The notes under the pieces are model-generated. The model was given only the letters and a program-made list of their open reading frames with translations, was not told the DNA's origin and did not search any database. The position numbers were made by a program, and so were the translations under genes. From Ditylenchus dipsaci (lineage: Eukaryota; Nematoda; Chromadorea; Rhabditida; Anguinidae): a DNA stretch of 64,000 nt. The stretch lies in NCBI GenBank assembly GCA_004194705.1, contig SADC01000993.1:81532-145531 (forward strand), in the 5' to 3' direction. Shown here in pieces: positions 21,478 through 32,300 of the stretch. Each line of letters opens with the position of its first letter. Position 1 is the first letter of the stretch.

Positions 21478-23370
21478 TTCGGAGATTTTTTCGGATAACC
21501 ATTTTTTATGGCGCAAATACTTTTTTTATGGCGCAAATTTACTTTTCGGGCACAAATTCACTTTTTTAGGCACAAATTTACTTTTTCTTGGCACAATTAC
21601 ATCATACCGTCTTTCTTCTTATTTATTTCGAAAATTCAAAATTTGTTTTTCTAACTAAATTGCACACGTTATCAAGACTGAAACCAGTACTAAATAGGGT
21701 TGGGTGATGGCCGTTAACCTTGTTCTATTCATTCAGGTTAAAAACAAGATAAAGGATGAGAATAATAATCACATAGGTCTCACATATCACAAAGCAGCCT
21801 TGATTTTCGAACTTTCATTCCGAGAAACAGTTGAACATTTGAATAAGGTCACCGATTTTAAATCAATTTCTAAATGGCTGATAGTTAACGAATGGTAGTA
21901 TATACCCCGTTCCCGATACCTCGCAGTTAGAGCTCCCAGGCGTACTAGTAAATGAACAGGGGTATGGATCAGGAAGGGAGGGCGGTCGCGACGGATCCCA
22001 CCCCAGAAAGTTTTTTGAGTCTTTCCTAACCCGGTGTGCCGTCCCGGCGTATTTTTCGGATTCCCGGATTTATTGTCCCGTCCCGACTTTTGAAAATCTG
22101 TCCCGTCTTCAGAATTCGAAAAGCATGTTGAAGTTTCGTCTAGTTTTTATTATCATATGAAACTCTTGCAAAGTTTTTAGTAAATATTAGGGTTTTTAGT
22201 TGAGAATATACTCGAATATATACTTGAACAATATCTAGCTTTTGTCCATGATGTAAAGCTGGGACAACATATTTTGCATATTTTTTTAAAAACTGATTTT
22301 TGTTGTCCGATTCCTGTTTGTGTCCCGACTGGGAAATCATTTCACTTGGTCCCGGATTCTCGTCTCGGAGTAAACTTTTCGGTCATCCCTCCCGGTGTTC
22401 CATCCCGGAGTTTTTTTTCAAAATTTTCGTGCCGTCCCGGAATGGGTCGTCCTCCATCCCTAGTATGGGTACACCCGTATACCCTGTTTTTAGGTGTATA
22501 TATCCCTGAGGCACAATCCCTCGGGGTACATACTTCTAGGGTATCGAAAGCACATATCCATCTGCTCGATCAGAAATCACCAGAATCCCAGGCTAGATGG
22601 CCAAACACGAATGAAGACTTTTTAGAAGTTTTTTATACAAACAGTCCTGAATTCTGGTCTGGAGTGTTTTGCAAGTGGTGGGTGTTCGCAAAGTGCTTTC
22701 AGGTGGTTTGAAGTCAAAGTGTCTAGAAACTCTGTGGGAACGCACGGGAACACATGAACACGCATGAAAAAACGCTTGAATTTTTGACACGTCAATTTGA
22801 CATGTGAATTTTGGCAGGTGAAGTTGATATGTGAATTTTTATTTTAAATGACATTCTTTAGGGCTACCCTGCCTTTGAAAAATTAATAAAGAACTTTTAT
22901 CTCAATAAAAGCAATTGTTTATCTGTTTTTTGTATTGAAAAGCTAAGAGCTTAGTAATCTTTCTAATGTCGTGAAAAAGAGGTGCAAGTGATACCCAAGG
23001 GCATACATTTCTGGGTAAGTACCCGAGCCCTCGAGGTATGTTCATTCCCGGGTCAAGTACCCCTGGGTTAAAAGTAAGCAATAATGAAAAAAATTTCAAT
23101 TTTTGAATTAAATAAGAATAAAGACGGTAGGATGTAAATGTGCCAAGAAAAAGTAAATTTGCACAAGAAAAAGTGTATTTGCGCAAAAAAAAGTGTTTTT
23201 GAGCCAAACCTTTTTGCACCAAGAAAAAGTAAATATGCGCCATAAAAACGTGTATTTGCGCCAAAAAATTTTTATTAGCGCCAATTTTTATTTTGGGCAA
23301 CAAAAAAATGTATTTTCACAATGAAAAAGTGTATTTGTGACGCAATAAAGTCAATTTGCGCATGAAAAAT
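21478..23370. mobile_element. Fold-back element with GGCGCAAATTTACTTTTT units
   Basis: The left arm (21505-21640) holds about five units of the form 'ggcacaaatttactttttc' and ends in 'cataccgtctttcttcttatt'. The right arm (23105-23365) begins with the reverse complement 'aataagaataaagacggta' and continues with about nine units such as 'aagaaaaagtaaatttgc'. The centre holds a separate hAT-type MITE (21970-22462) and repeated words GGGTATAC/GGGTACACC. No coding sequence is convincing. Confidence 0.65.
21970..22462. mobile_element. hAT-type MITE, GTCCCGGA-rich
   Basis: The left end is CAGGAAGGGAGGGCGG; the right end complement is TAGGGATGGAGGACGACCCA. Flanks are GTATGGAT (21962-21969) and GTATGGGT (22463-22470), seven of eight. 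CCCGTCCCG words link it to the element at 55764-56671. Confidence 0.75.
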
Positions 23371-23607
23371 GATTATCTGATTTATTCTGCTATATTGTCC
23401 AATACGAAATTCTGAAAAAAACGCTCCCATTAGCACAAACCGTCTTTAAAGTGGTGAAATGTAAAGATTGGAATGCTATTGAGGAAGCAATAAAATAGTG
23501 ATTTTACATCGACCACAAAATAGCATTAAACTCTTGAAATGGCAGTATCGAGATTATGTTTTACGGATGACTATGGAACATGAGCATAAAATAACAGGAT
23601 CGGCAAA

Positions 23608-23975
23608 AATTGCGCGCCAATTTTTTTCTTCTAGTCAAAGAGGCAAATTTTCAAATATTTTTTTTAAAGTGGTGATACTATCAATTAGCTTTAAGATTCT
23701 AGTTTTTAAAAAGTATCATTTGTTGATATTTGTTAAAACATGCTCGCAAAATATGGCAGAAGAAACGAAAAGTATGAAACAAATCAGAATAAGTGATCAT
23801 TTTGTGATTTGTTTCATACTTTCCGTTTTTTGTTCCATATTTTGCAAGCATGTATTAACAAATGATACCTTAAAAAAAACTAGAATCTCAGGACTACTTG
23901 ATAGTCTTAACACTTTGAAAAAAATTTCAAAATTGACTCTTTTACTAGAAGAAAAAGTTGGCGCACAATTTTCCG
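23608..23975. mobile_element. Fold-back element, about 165-bp arms
   Basis: Near-perfect arms meet at about 23795. 'tttcttctagtcaaagag' on the left pairs with 'gactcttttactagaagaaa' on the right, and 'aagtatgaaacaaatca' pairs with 'tgatttgtttcatactt'-type sequence in the middle. An open frame crossing the hairpin is a by-product. Confidence 0.8.
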
Positions 23976-24050
23976 GAGCGCAATTTTCGCCACTCCAAAT
24001 AACAGTGCGTGTGCACTAATTGTCGCATGTTTATGCAATTCCATTCGTGT

Positions 24051-24130
24051 GTTTTGATAGTCTAGAGGGTTAATCTCCTTGCTAGTTTTAAAATTTATCA
24101 GAGGTTATAAGTTCGATTCCCGCTCAAAAC
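24051..24130 (+). other. tRNA-like remnant, possible SINE head
   Basis: GTTTTGA at 24051-24057 and TCAAAAC at 24123-24129 would form a perfect 7-bp acceptor stem. TAGTCTAGAGGGTTAATC resembles an A box and AAGTTCGATTCCCGC a B box. The T stem does not pair and the anticodon arm is unclear, so this is a decayed tRNA or a tRNA-derived SINE, not a working tRNA. Confidence 0.4.
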
Positions 24131-24229
24131 TACTACAATTATCGGCTTCAAGCCTTTCCAATTGGCCTCTATATGCTAATTGGGTAATTTAAGCCGTAAA
24201 TCAAAACTCAAGTTCCGACGAGTTGTAGG

Positions 24230-24237
24230 AGTCTTTG
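24230..24237. repeat. 8-bp target duplication AGTCTTTG, left
   Basis: Identical to 27023-27030. Confidence 0.9.
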
Positions 24238-27022
24238 TATAGTTCGCAATTGCGCCTAATTAGGCGCACCTGCGCCAAAATATCTTGGCGTTCTGTCATT
24301 TACAACTGCGCCTAAATTGCGCCTAAACTGCGCCTAAATTTTGGCGCAATTTAGGCGCAGTTTTAGATGTACTAGGTTGATACCTTTCAGCACATTAATT
24401 ACTGAATTTCACTGACTATTTACTTAATTTACTACCTAAAACAAATTTTTAGATGTCAAGTAATGACTTTATCCATTTTCTTGCAAACACGACACCATAA
24501 AAAAAACTATTCAGGAACTAACCAATCCATCTAAAGGTACCGACAATTACATATGGGGTACTTAAATTGTTTAGAAAGTAACTAATCCATCTGGAAGGAT
24601 ATATATTATTTACCTGATTTATTTTATTTTTTTATTCCTTTTATTCCTAGCTAAGCCATGCAAAGGTATCGAATCTACCAAAAGTGTATTGAAAAATCTA
24701 GAGGGCACCAAGCACGCATTTAGTACTTTTAGCTTTTATTGACTTAATGAATTTTTCAGATCATTTACTGAAAAATTAAATCTCCCTGCTCCTAATTTCA
24801 CCATTAAAATCGAATAGACAGCTCGCAGATAATAAAAGCCTTATTTTATTACAAACATGACACCATAATACAATAACTAATCACGCGATTCCTTTCATAT
24901 AAAGATTTCTCAGGCGGATCACAGCCGCAACTTTCTTTGGATCCATTCTGTTTCGTAGAAAATTGCCAACACGCAGCGTAGTTCTTTGAAGGCCTGTCGC
25001 GTCTGGAGCCACGATTCTACAGGACCTATGGACAAGAATCGCCGTTCGTCCATGCATAATTAGTAAATAGTATTTTAGGTAATTTTGCGTATTTTTTTAT
25101 GTAAATTTGCCCACTTTTTACCCTATTTTACCTATTTTGTACCCCTTTTTTCGCTCTTTTTACTCTTTCGGTCTATTTTCTTCTAATTATCGCCACCTGT
25201 AATCTGTTTCTGCAAAATCTAGCCCATACCCTGTATTGTTTTGCAGCCATCTGAGTGTCTACTTTCTCACGTTTTTTTCTGCGCATTCCTGGATTCCATA
25301 TCCTGCGCCTGATTCTCCCTTCTTTTTTTTCCTGCCCTTTTTTTTTTGCCTCGGCAACGCCCTAAACCCTTGTGCATATGCTTAGTGATTCAGCTCCCTT
25401 CTTTTTTCTATGACGTTAAAGCTCTAAATTGCCGCGGAAGCACTGTTCTTTGAATGTTCAAATACCGTTGCTTGAAGAAGATCTCGGTGCTTAAGTAGGG
25501 CTCCTATATTACTGCATAGCCATTCGGGCAACTGACAACTAGAGCTTTTCCAGCAATCTTTCTGACTTGAGCAATCTTCTAAAAAACCAGCTCTTGACAA
25601 TTTAGGTAAACCATCAGTTACCGAACATTGGAGACTAGTTTTCAAGACAGCAAAGACCAGAACTGACTTCCAAACATGCGTTTTTTTCTTCTTCAGAAAG
25701 GCAAGAGTTCTTGTATGGCTTTGTCGAACGCTTTGCAATGGTTGAGCCTAGATGAGACATGCAGATTTGATGCATACTGCCGCCAAGTTTCGCCAGATTT
25801 GACCCTTCGTCAGTGGTGATGAAGAGTTTCTTGAGATTTACAGATCCAATTCCAAGCTTTTCTAATTCTTCTACCACAAGAAGACGCACATTCTCGCTGG
25901 TCTTTTTTGTGCATGAAGGAAACGGAGTGAATAGCAAGACCATATCCACCAATTTCCTGATTATTGTTAATGGGTTATACATCCGTTTTCTAAAATCAAT
26001 TTAAATCTAACCAGTTGTCGTTCACAAAATGAGCTGTTACAGCCAAATAGTCCACTTGTTTTTTGGCAAAGTCTAGAGTTAGCCCGCCACCATGCTTCTT
26101 CATTTGAGAGATGTGCTGCGCGATCATAATTTCTGATTGCTCTTCTACCATCTTTTCGACTTTCTGGCTCATTGTATTTCCACAGAGAAGAAGATCTGCG
26201 GCAGTTTTGCAAATCCCTCGCTGTTGCTTTCAACCCTAACGTCGTAAATATAATTATGTATTCGAAGCAAGAAAAATTAAAGTTTACACTCACGCGAAAA
26301 GCCGAAATTGATCCAAGAACGAAATGAACGATGTATTTGATACCAAATCAAACGGCAACCCACAACACACGACGAACTTGATCAAAGAGAGATGAAAAGA
26401 TTCTTTGGAAACCAATTTTCCAGGTTGGTGCTTTTCAGCGTGACTTCTGAAAGCAAAATAAAAGCATTGAGTAGAAGGTAGAAGCAGCTCACTGTAAATG
26501 AGATGATCGTTTTGTGAATATGGAGCGGCATGAGGTAATTTTGCAGGCAACCAGGTTCGTTTTTTTTCCTTCCTCTGAAATGAGATCATACGCGTAGCGG
26601 AATTGCTTGCTATCAACCCAATCAACGGCTGAATGCTTGCGCGGATCAAAAATGACCTTAATGAAATAATAACAGAAGTCCTATTGCAGATCGAACTTAC
26701 TTTTCGGCGTCTTTCTTTTGGTGAAGCAATTTCAGCTTGCTCTAACGGCTTGTCCATTTTTTTTACTGAAACAGGTAAGAAATACGCCAAAGATGGTTAT
26801 GTAGAAACTCCAAAACACCAATCAGGACGAAAGCTATGTTAAAGATATCACCATGGCTATATCCAGACTGCGCCTAAGTGCGCCTAAAGTGCGCCTAAAC
26901 TGCGCCTAAATTGCACCTAAAATTTAGGCGCAATTTAGGCGCGATTTTGGCGCACATGATTTTAATTGCATTTCAAATGATTTGGCGCAGGTGCGCCTAA
27001 TTAGGCGCAATTGCGAACTATA
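24238..27022 (-). mobile_element. Complete hAT transposon, 2785 bp
   Basis: Terminal repeats TATAGTTCGCAATTGCGCCT, continuing AATTAGGCGCACCTGCGCC, are identical at both ends and flanked by perfect AGTCTTTG duplications. Subterminal GCGCCTAAA words are repeated in both orientations at 24250-24370 and 26868-27003. The middle encodes a minus-strand transposase (25424-26790). The exact duplications suggest a fairly recent insertion. Confidence 0.92.
25424..26790 (-). pseudogene. hAT transposase, interrupted
   Basis: The transposase cuts the element ends and inserts them with 8-bp duplications. A BED-finger-like region in one frame (around 26660-26480) reads FDPRKHSAVDWVDSKQFRYA followed by NLVACKITSCRSIF and, after what may be an intron (26510-26450), SHAEKHQPGKL. 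Then FVVCCGLPFDLVSNTSFISF at about 26370-26300 is the conserved hAT block before the RNase H fold. Further on, LFITTDEGSN and MHQICMSHLGSTIAKRS (25835-25725) match the D-containing and C-x2-H segments. The segments lie in different frames; some breaks may be introns, others decay. I see no clear C-terminal hATC dimerisation block. Confidence 0.75.
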
Positions 27023-27030
27023 AGTCTTTG

Positions 27031-28440
27031 TGACTTCGCCACATAGTCGTTTGGTCTTCCGCCTAACGGGCCAGTTCTTGAGACATTTTTTCGCGTTAAC
27101 TTTTGTATTCTCTTAAGTGCTAGAGGATTAAAAAATGAGACCAGAAACTTTCTTTTCGATTCTCCTTAAAAAAAAGACGAGCAGCTCTTGATATAATGTG
27201 GATTTTTTTTGCAATGCCATGCGTATTATATTGAGGGTCGCTGGTTTTAACCCTCTTTTGCCGGTCGACTATCGTTGGCCAGTTCAAAAATTTATCATAG
27301 ACATGACTCACTGTTCATGTTCAGAGTTTATTTTTTTAGAAACAGATAGAGAAAAAGTTAACGAACAAAATGAAAGAATATAAGGCAGACGAAATTAACC
27401 ACAAGTTATATTTCAGGCTATTGTCTATTACGTAATTTTTCAACATTATTTGGTATATTATTTGTTTATTGGCATTAACACTGTGGTCAGCTTTTATGTT
27501 TTTCATAAGATTTTTCAAAAGATATTTCGATTCTGATAACATTTTTGTATTCTGCGTAAAAAGTTGGACAATGGATGTATTAACGGATAAGAAATTATCA
27601 ATACAAATACGGCTAAGAAAACAAAACAACAATGGTCAAAAATCCCACGCAACATGCACCCTCAAAATGGTCAAAATGTACATTTTTTACCAAATGTCCT
27701 TTTTTCAAAACATTTCATTACGAACCCTGAATTAAACCAATAATTTTAATTACAAGATGCATTTTGCTTATGCAATTGATGTGGTTAACCACACTAACAT
27801 CGCTTTCTCCTTATTATATTTACCGAGTTTTTTAGGTTCAGGTTCAATTCTTTAATTACATAAATTGTTGAGTTTTTCTTATTATTTATCTAGCGCACAG
27901 AATAGGCTACGGTACATCAGCATGGAATCAGATACTTTCCCCAAACTGCGATTTTTCCTGCGATTACAAATCTTTATTCATCGTTGGCGTGTCAAAGTCA
28001 GTTAACTAGTGCAACTTGTTTGGTTGTACATTGTAAATAAAAACTCTGTTTTTCCCTCTTTTCCCAAACCAGTGTGTCTGAACAGATCTTTTATTGGTGT
28101 TCTCTTTCTAAACCATACCACTACTTTATTACAACTTCCTCTAGCAATTATTGTGGAATTCAGCTGGTTTGCATTTACAACTATTTTATAAATGTAGCAT
28201 AAATTTAAAAAGAAATAATAAAATAAGAAAAACTTGAATTTAATTATAAAGATCAAAAAGTCACAGCCATAATTTATAAGACAGAAATTGACCAAAAAAT
28301 ACAGATAATTGTCCATGTGAACAGTGGGTAAGGCACTAGTCCCACACAGCTATTGTAGTAGTAGTTGTCCAAATGAAAGACTTTGGTAATGGTGGTTGTT
28401 GAGGTACTGCTCACAGGGTTAACTGCTTCAAAACTTTACA
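27031..28440. other. No gene supported
   Basis: AT-rich DNA. Open frames are short and unlike known proteins. 27120-27290 may continue the SINE-like sequence split by the hAT insertion. Confidence 0.4.
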
Positions 28441-28460
28441 CTGAAATTAATACTGATATT

Positions 28461-28858
28461 CATAGTGGGGCGCCCGTCCATCGGACCCCTCCCGACTGGA
28501 CGGTCTAACAATTGGCTCATCAAATCTGGACGGTCTACTTTTTAGAAGATGAACTACCATGTTCTGATGTGAAAAAAAACAAGCCGACCGTCCTAATCCG
28601 TCCATTTTGCTAGTCAACCGGCCGCCACCGTCCAAAAAATTTTTTTTCTGAAAAATGACAATTTTTAGGATGGTGGTGGCCGGTAGATTGAAAAGGTGGA
28701 CGGGCAGTGACGGTCGCTGTTCTTTTGGCATTAGAACATGGTAGTTCATGTTCTAGAAATAAGACCGTCCATATTTGTTGGGCCGATTTCTAGACCGTCT
28801 GGACGGGACGGAGACAGGGCGGACGCGGCCGGACGGTGTCGGACGGGCCCCCACTATG
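28461..28858. mobile_element. hAT-type MITE, GGACGG-rich
   Basis: The left end is CATAGTGGGGCGCCCGTCC; the right end complement is CATAGTGGGGGCCCGTCC. Flanks are CTGATATT (28453-28460) and CTGACATT (28859-28866), seven of eight. GGACGG and CCGTCC words fill both arms. Confidence 0.8.
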
Positions 28859-29319
28859 CTGACATTGAAAAGCTACAGCTAAAATTCCAAACTAGATTCA
28901 GTGAACAATAAATACGGCTCTTTTCATATTCTTCATCATTGGCTTGGAGATGGATTATAACTTTTTTCCTCATTGAAATTTTTTTGGTTGATGCCTTCTT
29001 GTAGCTCAGGAAAACACAAAAAGCACTGACGAAGCAGATATTGTTAAAAAATGTGGAAAAAAGCCTACAAAATTGGCACTCTGGAGTCACAAACCGCGGC
29101 ATGTATTCGTGGCATGTATTCGAATGCAGCTAAATATTGTCGATCCGGTCAATTTTGTACACACCTTTAAAAAAATATCTGTTTTATCAATAGCTTCATT
29201 ATATTCCTGTTTTAAGCTACAGATTACACCGGCTGCAAGGTTTTTTAAATGAGGAAAAAAGTTTTGGTCATTTCCAAGCAAGGGGTATGAAAAGAGCCAA
29301 ACTCATATGGCCTGAATCT

Positions 29320-32300
29320 TTAATTATTCAAAAACAACCAACCCAAGCGGTATTTGACAGTGAATTGTTGGTTAAAAAAGCGAGTGTAGGCACTGATCAC
29401 TACCAAGTTGGTGGCACTGGTGAGCAGTGGTCTCTTTTTGACATCATTGGCGCAGCACATCCTCAAACCTGTCCTTCCAAAATCAGAGCCCAGTTTGAAT
29501 TCCACATTGCCTAAAATAGCAAAAATAATAGATTTGTTACAAATATGTTGCAGACTTGCCATAAAAGCAGCCAGAAGAGCACACGCGACCAACTTGGATC
29601 ACTGGAATGCACAAATTAAGGTAATTATTGGGATTTAGTGGTGTCCAACCTCGCAACTCCACTTTTTTGCCTTCAGGCGCTTGGATGTGCCAATGGCAAG
29701 AGGTGAATGACTCTTTCAGTTTCTGAATTTTGTAGGTTAGACATTAAAATATCAGGAAAAGATTACCTTAGTTGAGTCACCTATAGAAGCTGTGAGTTGT
29801 TGCCACTCAACTTCAGCCTAAATAAAGGAGTTGTTTTGGTTTTCTGCAAAGAGGTCAAAATTCATTATGATTTTACCAAAGTCCCACCATAGCGCACTAG
29901 CGTCGAGGTGATAAAGCTTAGTACCTTCTTGAAGTGTGATTACCTACCCTATTTTTTTAAAACAAATTAAACCAGGTTTTTTAGAGAAAGGGCTTTTTTG
30001 TATTTCCAAATTGGTCGAACTGAAAAAGATCCGTCAATTTGTTAGAATTGATGGCATTTTGTCGTCTTTTATTTATAAAGTTAACAAAGTCATATTTAAA
30101 ATGGCTATGGTTTTTATTACTCCACAAGGCGGAAAATGTACGTGTCTAGAAAAAAAAACCAAAAATGATACTTTTAGACAAATAGGTCATTAATTTCGAC
30201 CTGAACAGTGTTGCCGCAAGTAGTGGATGCATTGGACGCAGCTTGGCGCTCACTGCACAGATCTCCTCCGAAACCCCAGGGACAAGTGCAGACTTCACAG
30301 TTTTTAGGCAAGGATAACCTCCATTCAAACATTTAGTACTGGAATTGCTGCATTTGTCTAAACCGAAATGTACACAGAAAGTTAGAAAAAAAAGTAAAAA
30401 CCGACCTAGACAATTGTAGTGTTTGTTCATAACCAACACATCGGAAAACGAGGGTTGGATTCTTTGACCCATTGTGTTCTAGATTGGTTAATGGCTCAGA
30501 ATATAATCAATCAACATTTAGTCAAAGTGAAATGCACCTGATTGTATGGCTCTGAAGCAACAAGCACTGGTTTGTCCTCTGACCTGGCAAATGCAGCTGA
30601 AAAGAAAATTGAATGGTTTACTAGGTCAGCAAGACTTACAGTCAGAATAGTGCATCACGCTGCCATAGTCATAAAGCACACCATAGTTGCTGTTGGTTTG
30701 GGGCGACTCCTTGTCGAATTGGTCTTCGAAGCCCTTTTCAACATCTTGCGCCTAAAGAAGATTATAGCTAGTTGCATTTTTTTCGAAATTGATATTTGTG
30801 AGTCACAGTTTGATTTTGGCACGATTTGCGGTGGCACAATTTAAAGTTGGCACAATTTACGGTTGCGCAATGTGATTTGACACAGGCTGCTACTGCCCGT
30901 TTAGATGTCACTGTCAATTATGAAAACACTGCCCATGATCAACTTTTGTAGAAGAGTTCAAAAATAATTTTTTAGACAAAATTGGGTCCATTTTCTTAAT
31001 GTTTTCATTTTAAGACCAAATACTGTGAATGCAATGATGCGAAAAAAATGAAAGTATTGAAAGTTGTCTATCGAAAACTGCATTTGCCCTCATTGTACCT
31101 TACCTTGAAGGCCACGTATGAATCACGGTCGGATCGGCTCTGAGCGTGGAAAAACCCTAGAGCATGCGCAATTTCATGGGTCACCTGCAAACTATTTTTA
31201 AAAACTGTTATTAAAATAAAAATGAAAAGCTTTTCACCACTCCAAAGTGTTCACACCCCTCACCAATAGACACTTGTTGGGTGTTCCAAACATAGATCCT
31301 GCCCACGTAACTGTAACATCCTTGACCCTTGAAGAATCCTGCAAATATAAAATTCTTGTTTGTAGCCGTTTCAACCTGATTCCGCCATACTGAGTTTGGA
31401 CTTGACATTGGCGTTCTCTTCAAAATTAAGGCAAGTTTGGCTTTCCCAGAACTTCATGGCCCTCACAATCAGGTTTTTTCTGGCTTCATCTTAAATATTT
31501 TAATGGCCAACAATTTTTTTGAATTGGTGTCCCACCTAATCCTTCAGCAAAAACATAGGGCACGGTCAGGTCCCACTTGAGTTTCGGCATGGTTTTGCCA
31601 TTCAGGGCTTGCCTTTTTTTGACTTTGGCGAATTGGTCGTCTTGTTGATATAGAGCCTGTGCTTGCTCTAAGGTCAGTGCAATATCACCCTGCATTAATG
31701 CTCAATTTATGATTATATTTTAATTGGCTACCTGGTACAAATAGTCTAATAAATCTTGATTAATTCTCAAAACTTCTGGCGAATCCTTTCTGATCTCTGG
31801 CTCCACCTGGTGTAGGGGTTCATCATCATAGTTGTGGCTGTGATTGAAAGACAGTTTGGGATTCTTAAAAGTTGAGGAATACAGTTGACTACTGATAAAT
31901 GGTCACTACCTAAAGTTCATTCCCTCGATGGGTGCTACACTTTTTAATCTTCATTTTTTGGTAAACCTCTTTGGCAATGTCATTTTACCGGCTGTTTTTT
32001 CACAATCTTTCAGCCATTAAGGACAGAACCTCACAATAAACGCACAACTTATTTTCAAAAGGTTTTCTGTCGCCAAACGACTTTTTGATGTCACAAAAAA
32101 TTTTTCCTATCACTAAAAGACCTATGCTGTTAGCGACAATGTCAATTTTAACTTTTTAAATTCGCACTAAAAAAATTTGTTGTAAAAACACTTTCTTTGG
32201 TCACAAAAAATATTTTTTCTGAAAAAGTGGGCTAAAGTTCGTTATATAGCATAGCCGGAAAAGTGGTTTTGACCACTTTTTTGAATGTATTAGGCCGTAA

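Noticed and set aside
22274..22711. 145-residue open frame
   Set aside because: It overlaps the right end of a hAT-type MITE and repeated GGGTAC words.
23498..24019. 173-residue open frame
   Set aside because: It crosses a fold-back element, so both halves are reverse complements of each other; no protein similarity.
24051..24130. Functional tRNA gene
   Set aside because: The acceptor stem pairs but the T stem does not and no clean anticodon arm forms.
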